The notes under the pieces were generated by a model. The model worked only from the letters and a program-made list of their open reading frames with translations, had not been told where the DNA came from and did not search any database. From NCBI RefSeq assembly GCF_002810445.1, contig NZ_NEXS01000001.1, forward strand, positions 620,001 through 684,000: a DNA stretch of 64,000 nucleotides, written 5' to 3'. Below, one piece after another: positions 36,031 to 43,885 of the stretch (position 1 is the first letter of the stretch; every line of letters begins with the position of its first letter). The position numbers and the translations under genes were made by a program. Origin of the DNA: Advenella sp. S44. Its GTDB lineage: Bacteria; Pseudomonadota; Gammaproteobacteria; Burkholderiales; Burkholderiaceae_B.

Positions 36031-37554
36031 ATGAATCTGTCCGATTTGAAGCAGTTTGGCATTGATACCGAGTACCCGTTTAAAACAAAGTACGGTAACT
36101 ATATTGGCGGCAAGTGGGTCGAGCCGGCGTCGGGCGAATACTTTCAGAATATTTCTCCGGTGAACGGCCAGGTGTTTTGCGAAGTGCCGCGTTCCAGCGC
36201 CGATGATATCGAGCAGGCGGTGGACGCAGCGCATGCTGCAAGAGGCGCCTGGGCTCAGACTTCACCGACCGAAAGATCGAATCTGCTGCTGAAGATGGCA
36301 GATCGCATGGAGCAAAATCTGAAAACACTGGCCGTGGCCGAGACCATTGATAATGGCAAGCCGCTGCGAGAAACCATGGCGGCCGATCTGCCATTGGCCG
36401 TTGACCACTTGCGCTATTTTGCCGGGTGCATCCGGGCGCAGGAGGGCGGGATTTCCGAAATTGATAGCACAACGGTGGCTTATCATTTTAATGAGCCATT
36501 GGGCGTGGTCGGGCAAATTATTCCATGGAACTTCCCGATCCTGATGGCGATATGGAAACTGGCGCCGGCGCTGGCTGCTGGTTGCTGCATCGTTCTCAAG
36601 CCGGCAGAGCAGACACCGGCTTCGATACTCGTATTGACCGAAATCATCGGTGACTTGTTCCCTGCTGGTGTGATCAATATTGTGAACGGCTATGGCAAAG
36701 AGGCCGGCAATGCGCTGGCCACCAACAAGCGTATCGCTAAAATTGCATTCACCGGTTCCACCGCCACAGGCAAACATATTTTGCATGCGGCTGCCGATAA
36801 TCTGATTCCATCCACCGTTGAGCTGGGTGGTAAAAGCCCGAATGTGTTTTTTGCCGATGTCATGGATCAGTCGGACGACTATCTGGACAAGGCGCTTGAA
36901 GGCCTTTCCATGTTCGCGCTCAACCAGGGCGAAGTGTGCACATGCCCTTCGCGCATTCTGATTCAGGATTCTATTTACGATCAGCTGATTGAAAAAGCGG
37001 TCAAGCGAGTTCAACGCATCAAGACCGGCAACCCGCTGGATATGAATACCATGGTAGGTGCGCAGGCCTCGCAGGCACAGATGGACAAGATCATGGGTTA
37101 CATCGATATCGGTCGGCAGGAAGGGGCGGCATGCCTGACCGGTGGCGAGCGCAGTCGCGTACAAAGCCTGGAAGACGGATATTACGTGATGCCTACCATG
37201 CTTTCGGGCAAGAACGACATGCGGATCTTCCAGGAGGAAATTTTCGGGCCGGTCGCCTCGGTGACTACATTCCGCGATGAAGAAGAAGCGCTGGCGATTG
37301 CCAATGACACCTACTACGGCCTGGGCGCGGGCGTATGGACCCGCGACGGTTCACGCGCTTATCGCATGGGTCGGGGCATTGAAGCGGGTCGGGTCTGGAC
37401 CAATTGCTATCACTTATATCCGGCCCATGCTGCATTTGGTGGATATAAACAATCCGGTATCGGTCGGGAGACTCACAAAATGGCATTGTCCAATTACCAG
37501 CAGACAAAATGCCTGCTGGTAAGCTACAGTCCAAAGGCCCTGGGCTTTTTCTGA
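36031..37554 (+). CDS. acoD: Aldehyde dehydrogenase (AcoD/ExaC type)
   Basis: A 507-residue NAD-dependent aldehyde dehydrogenase that would oxidise acetaldehyde and similar short aldehydes in the cytosol. The catalytic cysteine is in [11 protein letters not shown]; the cofactor region [20 protein letters not shown] and C-terminal [11 protein letters not shown] are family features. Length and motifs fit AcoD/ExaC/AldB. It is transcribed from the sigma-54 promoter at 35946 under AcoR (inference). AGGAGA precedes the ATG. Confidence 0.93.
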   Translation: MNLSDLKQFGIDTEYPFKTKYGNYIGGKWVEPASGEYFQNISPVNGQVFCEVPRSSADDIEQAVDAAHAARGAWAQTSPTERSNLLLKMADRMEQNLKTLAVAETIDNGKPLRETMAADLPLAVDHLRYFAGCIRAQEGGISEIDSTTVAYHFNEPLGVVGQIIPWNFPILMAIWKLAPALAAGCCIVLKPAEQTPASILVLTEIIGDLFPAGVINIVNGYGKEAGNALATNKRIAKIAFTGSTATGKHILHAAADNLIPSTVELGGKSPNVFFADVMDQSDDYLDKALEGLSMFALNQGEVCTCPSRILIQDSIYDQLIEKAVKRVQRIKTGNPLDMNTMVGAQASQAQMDKIMGYIDIGRQEGAACLTGGERSRVQSLEDGYYVMPTMLSGKNDMRIFQEEIFGPVASVTTFRDEEEALAIANDTYYGLGAGVWTRDGSRAYRMGRGIEAGRVWTNCYHLYPAHAAFGGYKQSGIGRETHKMALSNYQQTKCLLVSYSPKALGFF

Positions 37555-37592
37555 TGCTTCGTGTCCGGACCGTTTCGCGGTTCGAGCAATAG

Positions 37593-37633
37593 TGACCGGT
37601 ACAGGCCACGCACACGCGGACCTGTACCGGTCA
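37593..37633. terminator. Perfect 13-bp inverted repeat after acoD
   Basis: TGACCGGTACAGG and CCTGTACCGGTCA pair exactly around a 15-base loop, 38 bp after the acoD stop. No T tract follows, so it is either a factor-dependent terminator or another structural element. The rest of the 317-bp gap (37555-37871) holds only the promoter of the next operon. Confidence 0.5.
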
Positions 37634-37871
37634 TCGATTCTGCGCGCCACCTCCCGCCCCTGTCGAGATACTAATTTGCAAAGCAGCGCGTTATGGAAAA
37701 CGGCGCTACGGCCAAATTCGAAATCGCGGTATTAATCACGACCGTCATAACATTGCTATACTGAAGACAATAACGCAAGTCTGGTTTGCCTGCATCGGGC
37801 CGATACTGCGCCGGTGACGGGTTTCACAATGGTGGTTTTTTGTTTGGCAACGAACGGTAAGGATAGCTGCG

Positions 37872-38336
37872 ATGATTACACTTGAAATTAATGGTTCGAA
37901 GCATGAGGTTGATCTGCCGGGCGAGACGCCCATTCTTTGGGCGCTGCGGGATACCCTTGGATTTACCGGTACGAAATTTGGCTGTGGCATGTCGCTTTGC
38001 GGCGCCTGTACGATCCATCTTGACGGCGAGCCGATACGATCCTGTGTGACGCCGATCACCGCTGCTGTCGGCAAACGTATCGTAACGATAGAAGCTCTGG
38101 AAAATGATGAGATGGGCAAGGCGGTGCAGCACGCCTGGGTTCAAATGGGCGTGCCCCAATGTGGGTTCTGTCAAACCGGCCAGGTGATGTCTGCCACCGC
38201 ATTGCTCAAGAAGACGCCCACGCCGACGGACGCCGAGATTGATGCGGCCATGAGTGGTAATCTTTGCCGCTGTGGTACATACACACGCATCCGCAGTGCC
38301 ATCAAAAACGTCGCACAGTCCGGAGACGTAAAATGA
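37872..38336 (+). CDS. Molybdenum hydroxylase small subunit, [2Fe-2S] (IorA/NicA type)
   Basis: A 154-residue ferredoxin-like subunit with two [2Fe-2S] clusters. The N-terminal set is [20 protein letters not shown] with a fourth Cys in IRSC; the C-terminal set is [11 protein letters not shown] and CRCGTYTRI. This is the standard IorA/CoxS/NicA subunit that passes electrons from the molybdenum centre. It lacks a signal peptide, so it would travel with the Tat-exported large subunit. It overlaps the next start by 4 bp. Confidence 0.9.
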   Translation: MITLEINGSKHEVDLPGETPILWALRDTLGFTGTKFGCGMSLCGACTIHLDGEPIRSCVTPITAAVGKRIVTIEALENDEMGKAVQHAWVQMGVPQCGFCQTGQVMSATALLKKTPTPTDAEIDAAMSGNLCRCGTYTRIRSAIKNVAQSGDVK

Positions 38337-40672
38337 ACGCTCGTGATAATGCATTTGCCATTGCTGCTGCCGATACGCAAATCAGCAATATCAGTCGCCG
38401 CAAGATGCTCAAGGGCTTGGCCCTGGGTGGATTCGTACTGGCTGTTGGCGTGCCGTTACGCACGTTTGCCGAAGGCGAAGAACAGAAGGGTCCCAAGAAA
38501 TATGGCGCAGATGCCATGCCGCATGGCGCTGTCGATAGCCCGCTGGTGTTCGTAGCGATAGCTGCTGACGGCGCTGTCACCATTCTTTGCCACCGGGCCG
38601 AAATGGGACAGGGCGTCAGAACCAGCCTGCCTATGGTTGTTGCCGACGAGATGGAAGCAGATTGGGAACGGGTGACAGTCAGGCAGGCCTGGGCGGAAGA
38701 AGCGCGCTTTGGCAATCAGGATACCGACGGCTCACGCAGTGTACGGCACTTCTTTATGCCGATGCGACGCGTGGGCGCAGCCGCAAGGGCAATGCTTGTT
38801 GCTGCGGCGGCCAGCCAGTGGGATGTACCCGAATCTGAAGTGCAGGCAAAGAACCATGAGCTGATCCACACGCCAACGGGAAAAAAGCTGGGTTTCGGTG
38901 AAGTCGCGCAGAAAGCGGCGCAGCTTGAAGTGCCTTCGACAGACAAACTGAAACTGAAGCAGGCAGACCAATTTCGCTATATTGGCAAAGGGCGAACGCC
39001 GCTGGCCGATGGCATGGATATTGTCACGGGGCGCGCGCAATACGGTCAGGATATCCGGTTTGACGATATGTTATATGCTGTGGTGGCGCGTCCACCGGTC
39101 TTCGGCGGCAAGCTGGTCAACGTAGACGATGCTGCAGCGCTGAAGGTGCCGGGCGTGGTCAAAGTGGTTACCCTGGCCGGTTCACCTCCGCCGGCAATGT
39201 TCAATCCGCTCGGCGGGGTCGCGGTCATTGCCACCAACACCTGGGCTGCGATCGCCGGGCGCAAGGCGTTGAAAATAGAGTGGGAAGGCGGGCCGAACGC
39301 ATCCTATGATTCGGCTGAGTACCGCAAGCAGCTTGAAGCATCGGTACGCAAGCCGACAGAGAAGGCCGTGCGCAATGATGGTGATACGATGGCGGCGCTC
39401 GATAGCGCAGACAAACGCATTGACGCCGAGTATTATGTGCCGCATCTTGCCCAGGCTCCAATGGAGACGCCCGTTGCGACCGTTCGGATTGTCGATGGCA
39501 AATGTGAAGCCTGGGCCAGCGTTCAGGCGCCTCAGGCAACACATGACATGCTGACTAAATGGCTTGAGCTTGCGCCGGGAAACGTCAAGGTCAATCAGAC
39601 TCTGCTGGGTGGCGGTTTTGGTCGCAAGTCCAAGCCGGATTTTGTGGTTGAAGCCGGGCTGCTGTCCAAGGCAATGGATGGCAAGCCGGTGAAGGTCACC
39701 TGGACGCGCGAAGATGACATTCAGCATTCCTATTACCATACCGTATCGGTTGAACATCTGGAAGCGGGCCTGGACGCGCAAGGCAAGGTGACCGCGTGGC
39801 TGCATCGAACCGCGGCGCCGTCCATCGGCTCTACATTTGCCGACACCGGGCAGCAGTCGGCCGGGGAACTTGGAATGGGGGCGGCCAACGTGCCGTTTGC
39901 CATACCCAACGTGCGGGTCGAGAATCCGGAAGCGCAGGCGCATACCCGCATCGGCTGGTTCCGTTCGGTTTCCAATATTCCGCGCGCATTTGCCATCCAG
40001 TCTTTCGTGTCAGAAATGGCTGCTGAACTGGACAAGGATCACAGGGACTTCCTGCTGGATCTGATCGGACCTACCAGGAAAATCGATCCGGCTGATCTTT
40101 CTGACGCATGGAACCATGATGAGTCGCCCGAAAAATATCCCGTGGATACGGGTCGCCTGCGCCATGTGATTGAAGTGGTCACGAACGAAGCGGGCTGGGG
40201 TAAGTCGGCCGACAAAGGGCGGGCCATGGGACTTGCGGCGCACTACAGCTTTGTTACCTATGTGGCAACGGTGGTTCATGTTGAGGTTTCCGACCAGGGC
40301 CAGATATCGATTCCACGCATCGACGTAGCGGTCGATTGTGGCCCGCAAGTCAATCCTGAGCGTATCCGTTCCCAGATTGAAGGCGCGACCGTCATGGGAG
40401 TAAGCCTGGCGACGCTGGGAGAAATCAGCTTCAAAAACGGCGCTGCGGAGCAAAGTAATTTTCATGATTACCGTATCACATCCATGATGAGCGCGCCTCG
40501 CGAGATACATGTTCATCTGGTGGGCAACGATGATTATGACGCACCGCTTGGCGGGGTAGGCGAACCGGGCACACCACCGGTGTCGGCTGCCTTGTGTAAT
40601 GCCATTTTCGCAGCAACGGGCAAGCGCATCCGCAGTCTGCCCATTGGTAATCAGTTGCAGCAGAAAACGTAA
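38333..40672 (+). CDS. Molybdopterin-binding aldehyde/N-heterocycle oxidoreductase large subunit (IorB type), Tat-exported
   Basis: A 779-residue molybdenum hydroxylase large subunit of the isoquinoline 1-oxidoreductase (IorB) type. It begins with a twin-arginine signal ([18 protein letters not shown]), so it acts in the periplasm. [14 protein letters not shown] and the catalytic-glutamate segment [14 protein letters not shown] are visible. There is no FAD subunit and no cytochrome domain, unlike P. putida NicB, so electrons must leave through a separate carrier. Substrate could be an aldehyde or an N-heterocycle such as nicotinate; the context does not decide this. ATG 38333 overlaps the small-subunit stop. 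Confidence 0.88.
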   Translation: MNARDNAFAIAAADTQISNISRRKMLKGLALGGFVLAVGVPLRTFAEGEEQKGPKKYGADAMPHGAVDSPLVFVAIAADGAVTILCHRAEMGQGVRTSLPMVVADEMEADWERVTVRQAWAEEARFGNQDTDGSRSVRHFFMPMRRVGAAARAMLVAAAASQWDVPESEVQAKNHELIHTPTGKKLGFGEVAQKAAQLEVPSTDKLKLKQADQFRYIGKGRTPLADGMDIVTGRAQYGQDIRFDDMLYAVVARPPVFGGKLVNVDDAAALKVPGVVKVVTLAGSPPPAMFNPLGGVAVIATNTWAAIAGRKALKIEWEGGPNASYDSAEYRKQLEASVRKPTEKAVRNDGDTMAALDSADKRIDAEYYVPHLAQAPMETPVATVRIVDGKCEAWASVQAPQATHDMLTKWLELAPGNVKVNQTLLGGGFGRKSKPDFVVEAGLLSKAMDGKPVKVTWTREDDIQHSYYHTVSVEHLEAGLDAQGKVTAWLHRTAAPSIGSTFADTGQQSAGELGMGAANVPFAIPNVRVENPEAQAHTRIGWFRSVSNIPRAFAIQSFVSEMAAELDKDHRDFLLDLIGPTRKIDPADLSDAWNHDESPEKYPVDTGRLRHVIEVVTNEAGWGKSADKGRAMGLAAHYSFVTYVATVVHVEVSDQGQISIPRIDVAVDCGPQVNPERIRSQIEGATVMGVSLATLGEISFKNGAAEQSNFHDYRITSMMSAPREIHVHLVGNDDYDAPLGGVGEPGTPPVSAALCNAIFAATGKRIRSLPIGNQLQQKT

Positions 40673-40810
40673 GCGGCAGGCAAGATATGCGGCGGCTCAG
40701 GAGGGAGTGTAAGTTGCCTTCTTACCGCCTTTTGATCTATGCCGACCTCTTATCGAGTTGAGAACTCAATGGAGTGAGACAAATGCGAGAGGCTTCAGGC
40801 CTCCCGTTTC

Positions 40811-41455
40811 CTATTGCTTTGCAAACAGGCGACTGTGTTTGTCATATTGCTGCAACTGTTCTTCAGTATCAATGTCGATGAGGCAACCGGGGTCCTCAAC
40901 GGGGAGCAGTGTCATCGCATCGGGATTACGACGAATGATACTGCGTGCGCCTTCGTCGCCTGCTACAGCTAGCAGCTCATATTCGAACTCGCAGGAAAAA
41001 CCCACGGGATGGCCTTGCCTGCCGTTAAATTGGGGCCTGACGATCCGCTCACCCTGATGCAGGCAGGCTGCGATTGCCTGTACCGTGTCCGCACGAATAA
41101 AAGGCATATCGGCCAGCGCAACGATCCAGCCAATTTGCGCCGGGCTGTGGCGCACGGCGCAACGCAGTGAGGCGCTCATCCCGTCACTGGCATCGGCGCA
41201 GTGAATCACGTTTACGGACAGGCCCTGCAGCGCATCGCGCAGCGCCTGCTCGTGAGGTCCACACACAACTGAGATATTTGGGATATGCTGCAATAGCGTA
41301 TGACAAACGGCATAGACCATGGGCGTGCCATCAGCCAGCGATGCGAGAGGTTTATAGCGCTGGCCGGTACGATCGAAACGGCTTCCCTGGCCGGCAGCCA
41401 GAACCAGGGCGACAATATCGGGGGCGCCGGGCAGGTTGTCGTGCTCAGGCATCAT
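40811..41455 (-). CDS. MobA-like nucleotidyltransferase for molybdenum cofactor (MocA type)
   Basis: A 214-residue NTP-transferase with the N-terminal LVLAAGQGSRF nucleotide loop and ALADMPFIRADTVQ metal-binding stretch. It resembles MocA/MobA-like proteins that attach CMP to molybdopterin for xanthine-oxidase-family enzymes. Convergent with the Mo hydroxylase large subunit and 5 bp downstream of the XdhC-like gene, it is a likely maturation factor for that enzyme. Confidence 0.85.
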   Translation of the reverse strand: MMPEHDNLPGAPDIVALVLAAGQGSRFDRTGQRYKPLASLADGTPMVYAVCHTLLQHIPNISVVCGPHEQALRDALQGLSVNVIHCADASDGMSASLRCAVRHSPAQIGWIVALADMPFIRADTVQAIAACLHQGERIVRPQFNGRQGHPVGFSCEFEYELLAVAGDEGARSIIRRNPDAMTLLPVEDPGCLIDIDTEEQLQQYDKHSRLFAKQ

Positions 41456-41460
41456 GGCGC

Positions 41461-42480
41461 TCAGGCCGCATATTCCGACGGATTAGACTTGGCATGGGAA
41501 ACGTCAAAACTATCTGGCAACATCAGACCGTTTTTAACGGCAATCACTTCGGCCATGACGCTGACCGCGATCTCGGCGGGCGATTTGCTGCCGATGTATA
41601 CCCCGATCGGCCCGCGCAGTCGAGCCAGTTGTTCCGGCGTCAAGTCGAAGTGTTCGGCCAGCCTCTGACGGCGACTCTGATTGTTGCGCCGGGAGCCGAT
41701 GGCGCCTACGTAAAACGCATTTGACCCCAGCGCTTCCAGCAATGCCAGGTCATCCAGTTTGGGATCATGCGTGAGCGCAATAATGCAACTGCGCCGGTCC
41801 GGCCGAAATGCGGTCACAACATCGTCGGGCATATCGGCCAATACTGTGGCACCCGGCACCGACCAGCCGTTACGATACTCTATGCGTGGATCGCAGACAG
41901 TGACGGCAAAGCCGCTGAACAAGGCCATGGTGGCCACATATTCGGTCAGTTGCCCGGCGCCGATCAGCAGCATGCGAAATTCCGGCCCGAACGTATTTTT
42001 CAGAACGCTATCGTCAATGCTCAGTGGCGATGGCTGCTGGATTGGCCGCTGCGCCACGGTGCCGGTATCAAGGCTGACGGTGCGTTGCATTAACTGGCCT
42101 TGTTCCAGCGCTGTGACCAGTTCCTGCAGTGAAGCGGCATCAGGATTGAACTCCAGCAGGATTTCCAGCGTGCCGCCGCAAGGCAGGCCAAAGCGATAGG
42201 CTTCCTCGGCCGTCACACCGTATCGAACAAGACAGGGTGGCGCGCCATTGATAAGCACGGTTTTTTCGCTGCCGCCGGTATAGCGATAAATCAGGTCGTC
42301 TTCGATACAACCGCCGGAAACAGATCCGACTACGGCGCCATCTTCGCACAGGGCCATGACTGATCCAAGAGGCCGCGGCGACGATCCCCAGGTGCGAATC
42401 ACTGTGGCCAGCAAGGCCTTTTTCCCTTCCCGGCGCCACGCACAAAGTTTGCGAAGTACAAGGACATCAAGATTTTCCAT
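41461..42480 (-). CDS. XdhC-family molybdenum cofactor insertion/sulphuration protein
   Basis: A 339-residue XdhC/CoxI-type protein that binds sulphurated molybdopterin and delivers it to Mo hydroxylases. N-terminal ATVIRTWGSSPRPLGSVMAL and a Rossmann-like C-terminal half (LLIGAGQLTEYVATMALFSG, then ALTHDPKLDDLALLEAL, and the end YIGSKSPAEIAVSVMAEVIAV split here) are visible. ATG 42480 is chosen over a TTG 6 bp upstream. It precedes and is co-transcribed with the MobA-like gene, both reading toward the Mo hydroxylase. Confidence 0.87.
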   Translation of the reverse strand: MENLDVLVLRKLCAWRREGKKALLATVIRTWGSSPRPLGSVMALCEDGAVVGSVSGGCIEDDLIYRYTGGSEKTVLINGAPPCLVRYGVTAEEAYRFGLPCGGTLEILLEFNPDAASLQELVTALEQGQLMQRTVSLDTGTVAQRPIQQPSPLSIDDSVLKNTFGPEFRMLLIGAGQLTEYVATMALFSGFAVTVCDPRIEYRNGWSVPGATVLADMPDDVVTAFRPDRRSCIIALTHDPKLDDLALLEALGSNAFYVGAIGSRRNNQSRRQRLAEHFDLTPEQLARLRGPIGVYIGSKSPAEIAVSVMAEVIAVKNGLMLPDSFDVSHAKSNPSEYAA

Positions 42481-42521
42481 TACCAATGCCTGTTCTGTTT
42501 ATCTGCCATGTTGGCGTGTTG

Positions 42522-42535
42522 ATGACAATTGTCAT
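42522..42535. promoter_or_regulatory. 14-bp palindrome upstream of the xdhC-like gene
   Basis: ATGACAATTGTCAT is a perfect palindrome 41 bp upstream of the leftward XdhC-like start. An identical copy is at 49142-49155 upstream of the ABM monooxygenase gene, and a 12-of-14 copy at 31420 upstream of the MscS gene. This suggests a shared regulator. Confidence 0.55.
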
Positions 42536-42607
42536 GACATCTGATTGTAATGCAATCGGCAGAGCTAAGCACCGTGGCTGCAACAATAGCGCTGTGCATC
42601 AGCGACG

Positions 42608-42850
42608 GTGCAGCAACAGAAGCGCGGACCTTCCGCCGCCGAATTGAACGCATTTGCGACAGAATTGAGCGTCCTTGCCGCAGCTTTAAGCGTTCTTATC
42701 ACCGGACTAAATGTTCTTGTCATCCGGCTAAACGCTCCTGCAAAATTAAACGCTCTGGTCACCGAATTCAGATTTAATGTCGTGAGCCATCCGCACTGCG
42801 CCATAAAAATCAGGCAGTGCCGGGCTGTGGCTTGCGTAGTGGCGCCCTGA
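42608..42850 (+). CDS. Possible small heptad-repeat protein (80 residues)
   Basis: This frame opens with GTG at 42608 and encodes a run of seven-residue units, ELNAFAT, ELSVLAA, ALSVLIT, GLNVLVI, RLNAPA, KLNALVT, EFRF. Leucine at position 2 and a hydrophobic residue at position 5 recur while leucine codons vary (ttg, ttg, tta, cta, cta, tta), which hints at selection on the protein. The start has no convincing ribosome site, and the opposite strand also reads through, so expression is unproven. If real it would form an amphipathic helix or coiled coil. Confidence 0.3.
   Translation: MQQQKRGPSAAELNAFATELSVLAAALSVLITGLNVLVIRLNAPAKLNALVTEFRFNVVSHPHCAIKIRQCRAVACVVAP
42641..42784 (+). repeat. Degenerate 21-bp tandem repeat array
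   Basis: About seven units begin at 42641, 42662, 42683, 42704, 42725, 42743 and 42764, each 21 bp except one of 18 bp. The core recurring element is (G)AATTGAACG, varying to CTTTAAGCG, CTAAATG and CTAAACG. There are no unique spacers, so it is not CRISPR. It lies between the xdhC-like gene and the cytochrome gene. Confidence 0.7.
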
Positions 42851-43014
42851 GGGCGCCGATTTTACCATGCCGTTGTCATTTGAGGCAAAGCGCAATTCAT
42901 CGGTTGTACCGGCTCAAATAAAAGCATATCATTTGATCTATATCATTGACTAATCAACCAAAGCATGGTCTGAGCGATGATCTTATCCGAATTCTTCCCA
43001 ACAAGAGAAAAGCA
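42851..43014 (+). promoter_or_regulatory. Promoter region of cytochrome/PQQ dehydrogenase operon with FNR/Anr-like box
   Basis: TTGAT-CTAT-ATCAT at 42933-42946 matches the FNR/Anr consensus (TTGAT-N4-ATCAA) at 9 of 10 conserved bases, centred about 75 bp before the cytochrome ATG. A start site near 42981 would put the box near -41.5, the usual activating position. Start site is not known. Confidence 0.55.
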
Positions 43015-43806
43015 ATGAAAACTAAACTGACACACACTGCTGCTGCAGTCGCGTGTGCGGCTGCCTTCGGCTTTGCTGGCCTGGCAAATGCAAATGCAAA
43101 CACGGCAGCGGCAGAATCACAAGCCGCGGACACGACAGCCGGGGCGACTTCACCGACACTGATCGCCAAAGGGGCCAGCGACACAATGACGCCGTTTCTT
43201 GTGGATGCCGATGGGTTTACTTTGTATACGCTGAGCGAAGAAGGTAAAGACAAATGTGATGAAGCCTGTATGAAACACTGGACGCCAGTGGTTTCTGAGG
43301 GTCGTCCGCTAGGCCGCGACATTTTGCCCGGCCTGCTGGATACCGAGAAAAACGACAAGGGTGCGTCTCAGGTCAATTACGGCGGGCTCGCCCTGTATCG
43401 TTTTGACGGCGACAAGAAACCGGGCGATATGAACGGGCAGGGATTTTCAGACGTGGGCGTAATGGTTACCGTGCTGGGCACGGTCGAAAAGCCTGAAGCG
43501 GCCGGTGAGAACGTTGAAGCGACGCCAGAACTGATGGCCGCCGGCGCAAAAGTCTATAGCGGTACGTGCGCCGCATGCCACGGTGCGGAAGGTCAGGGCG
43601 CGTTCGGCACGAAGCTGGCCGGATTCGACCGGCTGGCCAACGCACCTGCGCTGCTCAGTACGATCATCCATGGCCTAAACAGTATGCCGGCTCTGGGCGG
43701 TCAGTTCAATGATGAACAGGTTGCTGCCGTTGCCACTTACGTTCGCAACAGCTGGGGTAACAGCTATGGCGGTGTTTCAGCGGAGCAGGCCAAAGCGGCA
43801 CGCTGA
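43015..43806 (+). CDS. Periplasmic COG4315-like domain fused to cytochrome c
   Basis: A 263-residue exported protein with a signal peptide (about 25 residues, ending LANAN). Residues around 50-155 resemble COG4315-type domains with the Yx(FWY)xxD pattern: FTLYTLSEEGKDKC, CMKHWTPV, and LYRFDGDKKPGDMNGQG. A C-terminal class I cytochrome c follows, with haem motif CAACH and a likely distal methionine in NSMPALGG. It would accept electrons in the periplasm, presumably from the adjacent PQQ dehydrogenase 79 bp downstream. The fusion is unusual. ATG 43015 is chosen as the start of the signal peptide. Confidence 0.85.
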   Translation: MKTKLTHTAAAVACAAAFGFAGLANANANTAAAESQAADTTAGATSPTLIAKGASDTMTPFLVDADGFTLYTLSEEGKDKCDEACMKHWTPVVSEGRPLGRDILPGLLDTEKNDKGASQVNYGGLALYRFDGDKKPGDMNGQGFSDVGVMVTVLGTVEKPEAAGENVEATPELMAAGAKVYSGTCAACHGAEGQGAFGTKLAGFDRLANAPALLSTIIHGLNSMPALGGQFNDEQVAAVATYVRNSWGNSYGGVSAEQAKAAR

Positions 43807-43885
43807 ACGATAGGTTTGATCCAATGTCGCGATGTCTCTGTCATGAACCGCGACCCGTAACGAATATTGAAGAATAGGACACAAA

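Noticed and set aside
36262-37164. Long open frame antisense to acoD
   Set aside because: Same reason: shadow of a gene with complete aldehyde dehydrogenase motifs.
38333-40672. Firm assignment as nicotinate dehydrogenase NicB
   Set aside because: It lacks the cytochrome domains of P. putida NicB and sits with aldehyde and alcohol genes, so a substrate cannot be fixed.
42641-42784. CRISPR array
   Set aside because: Repeats are contiguous and degenerate with no unique spacers, and no cas genes are present.
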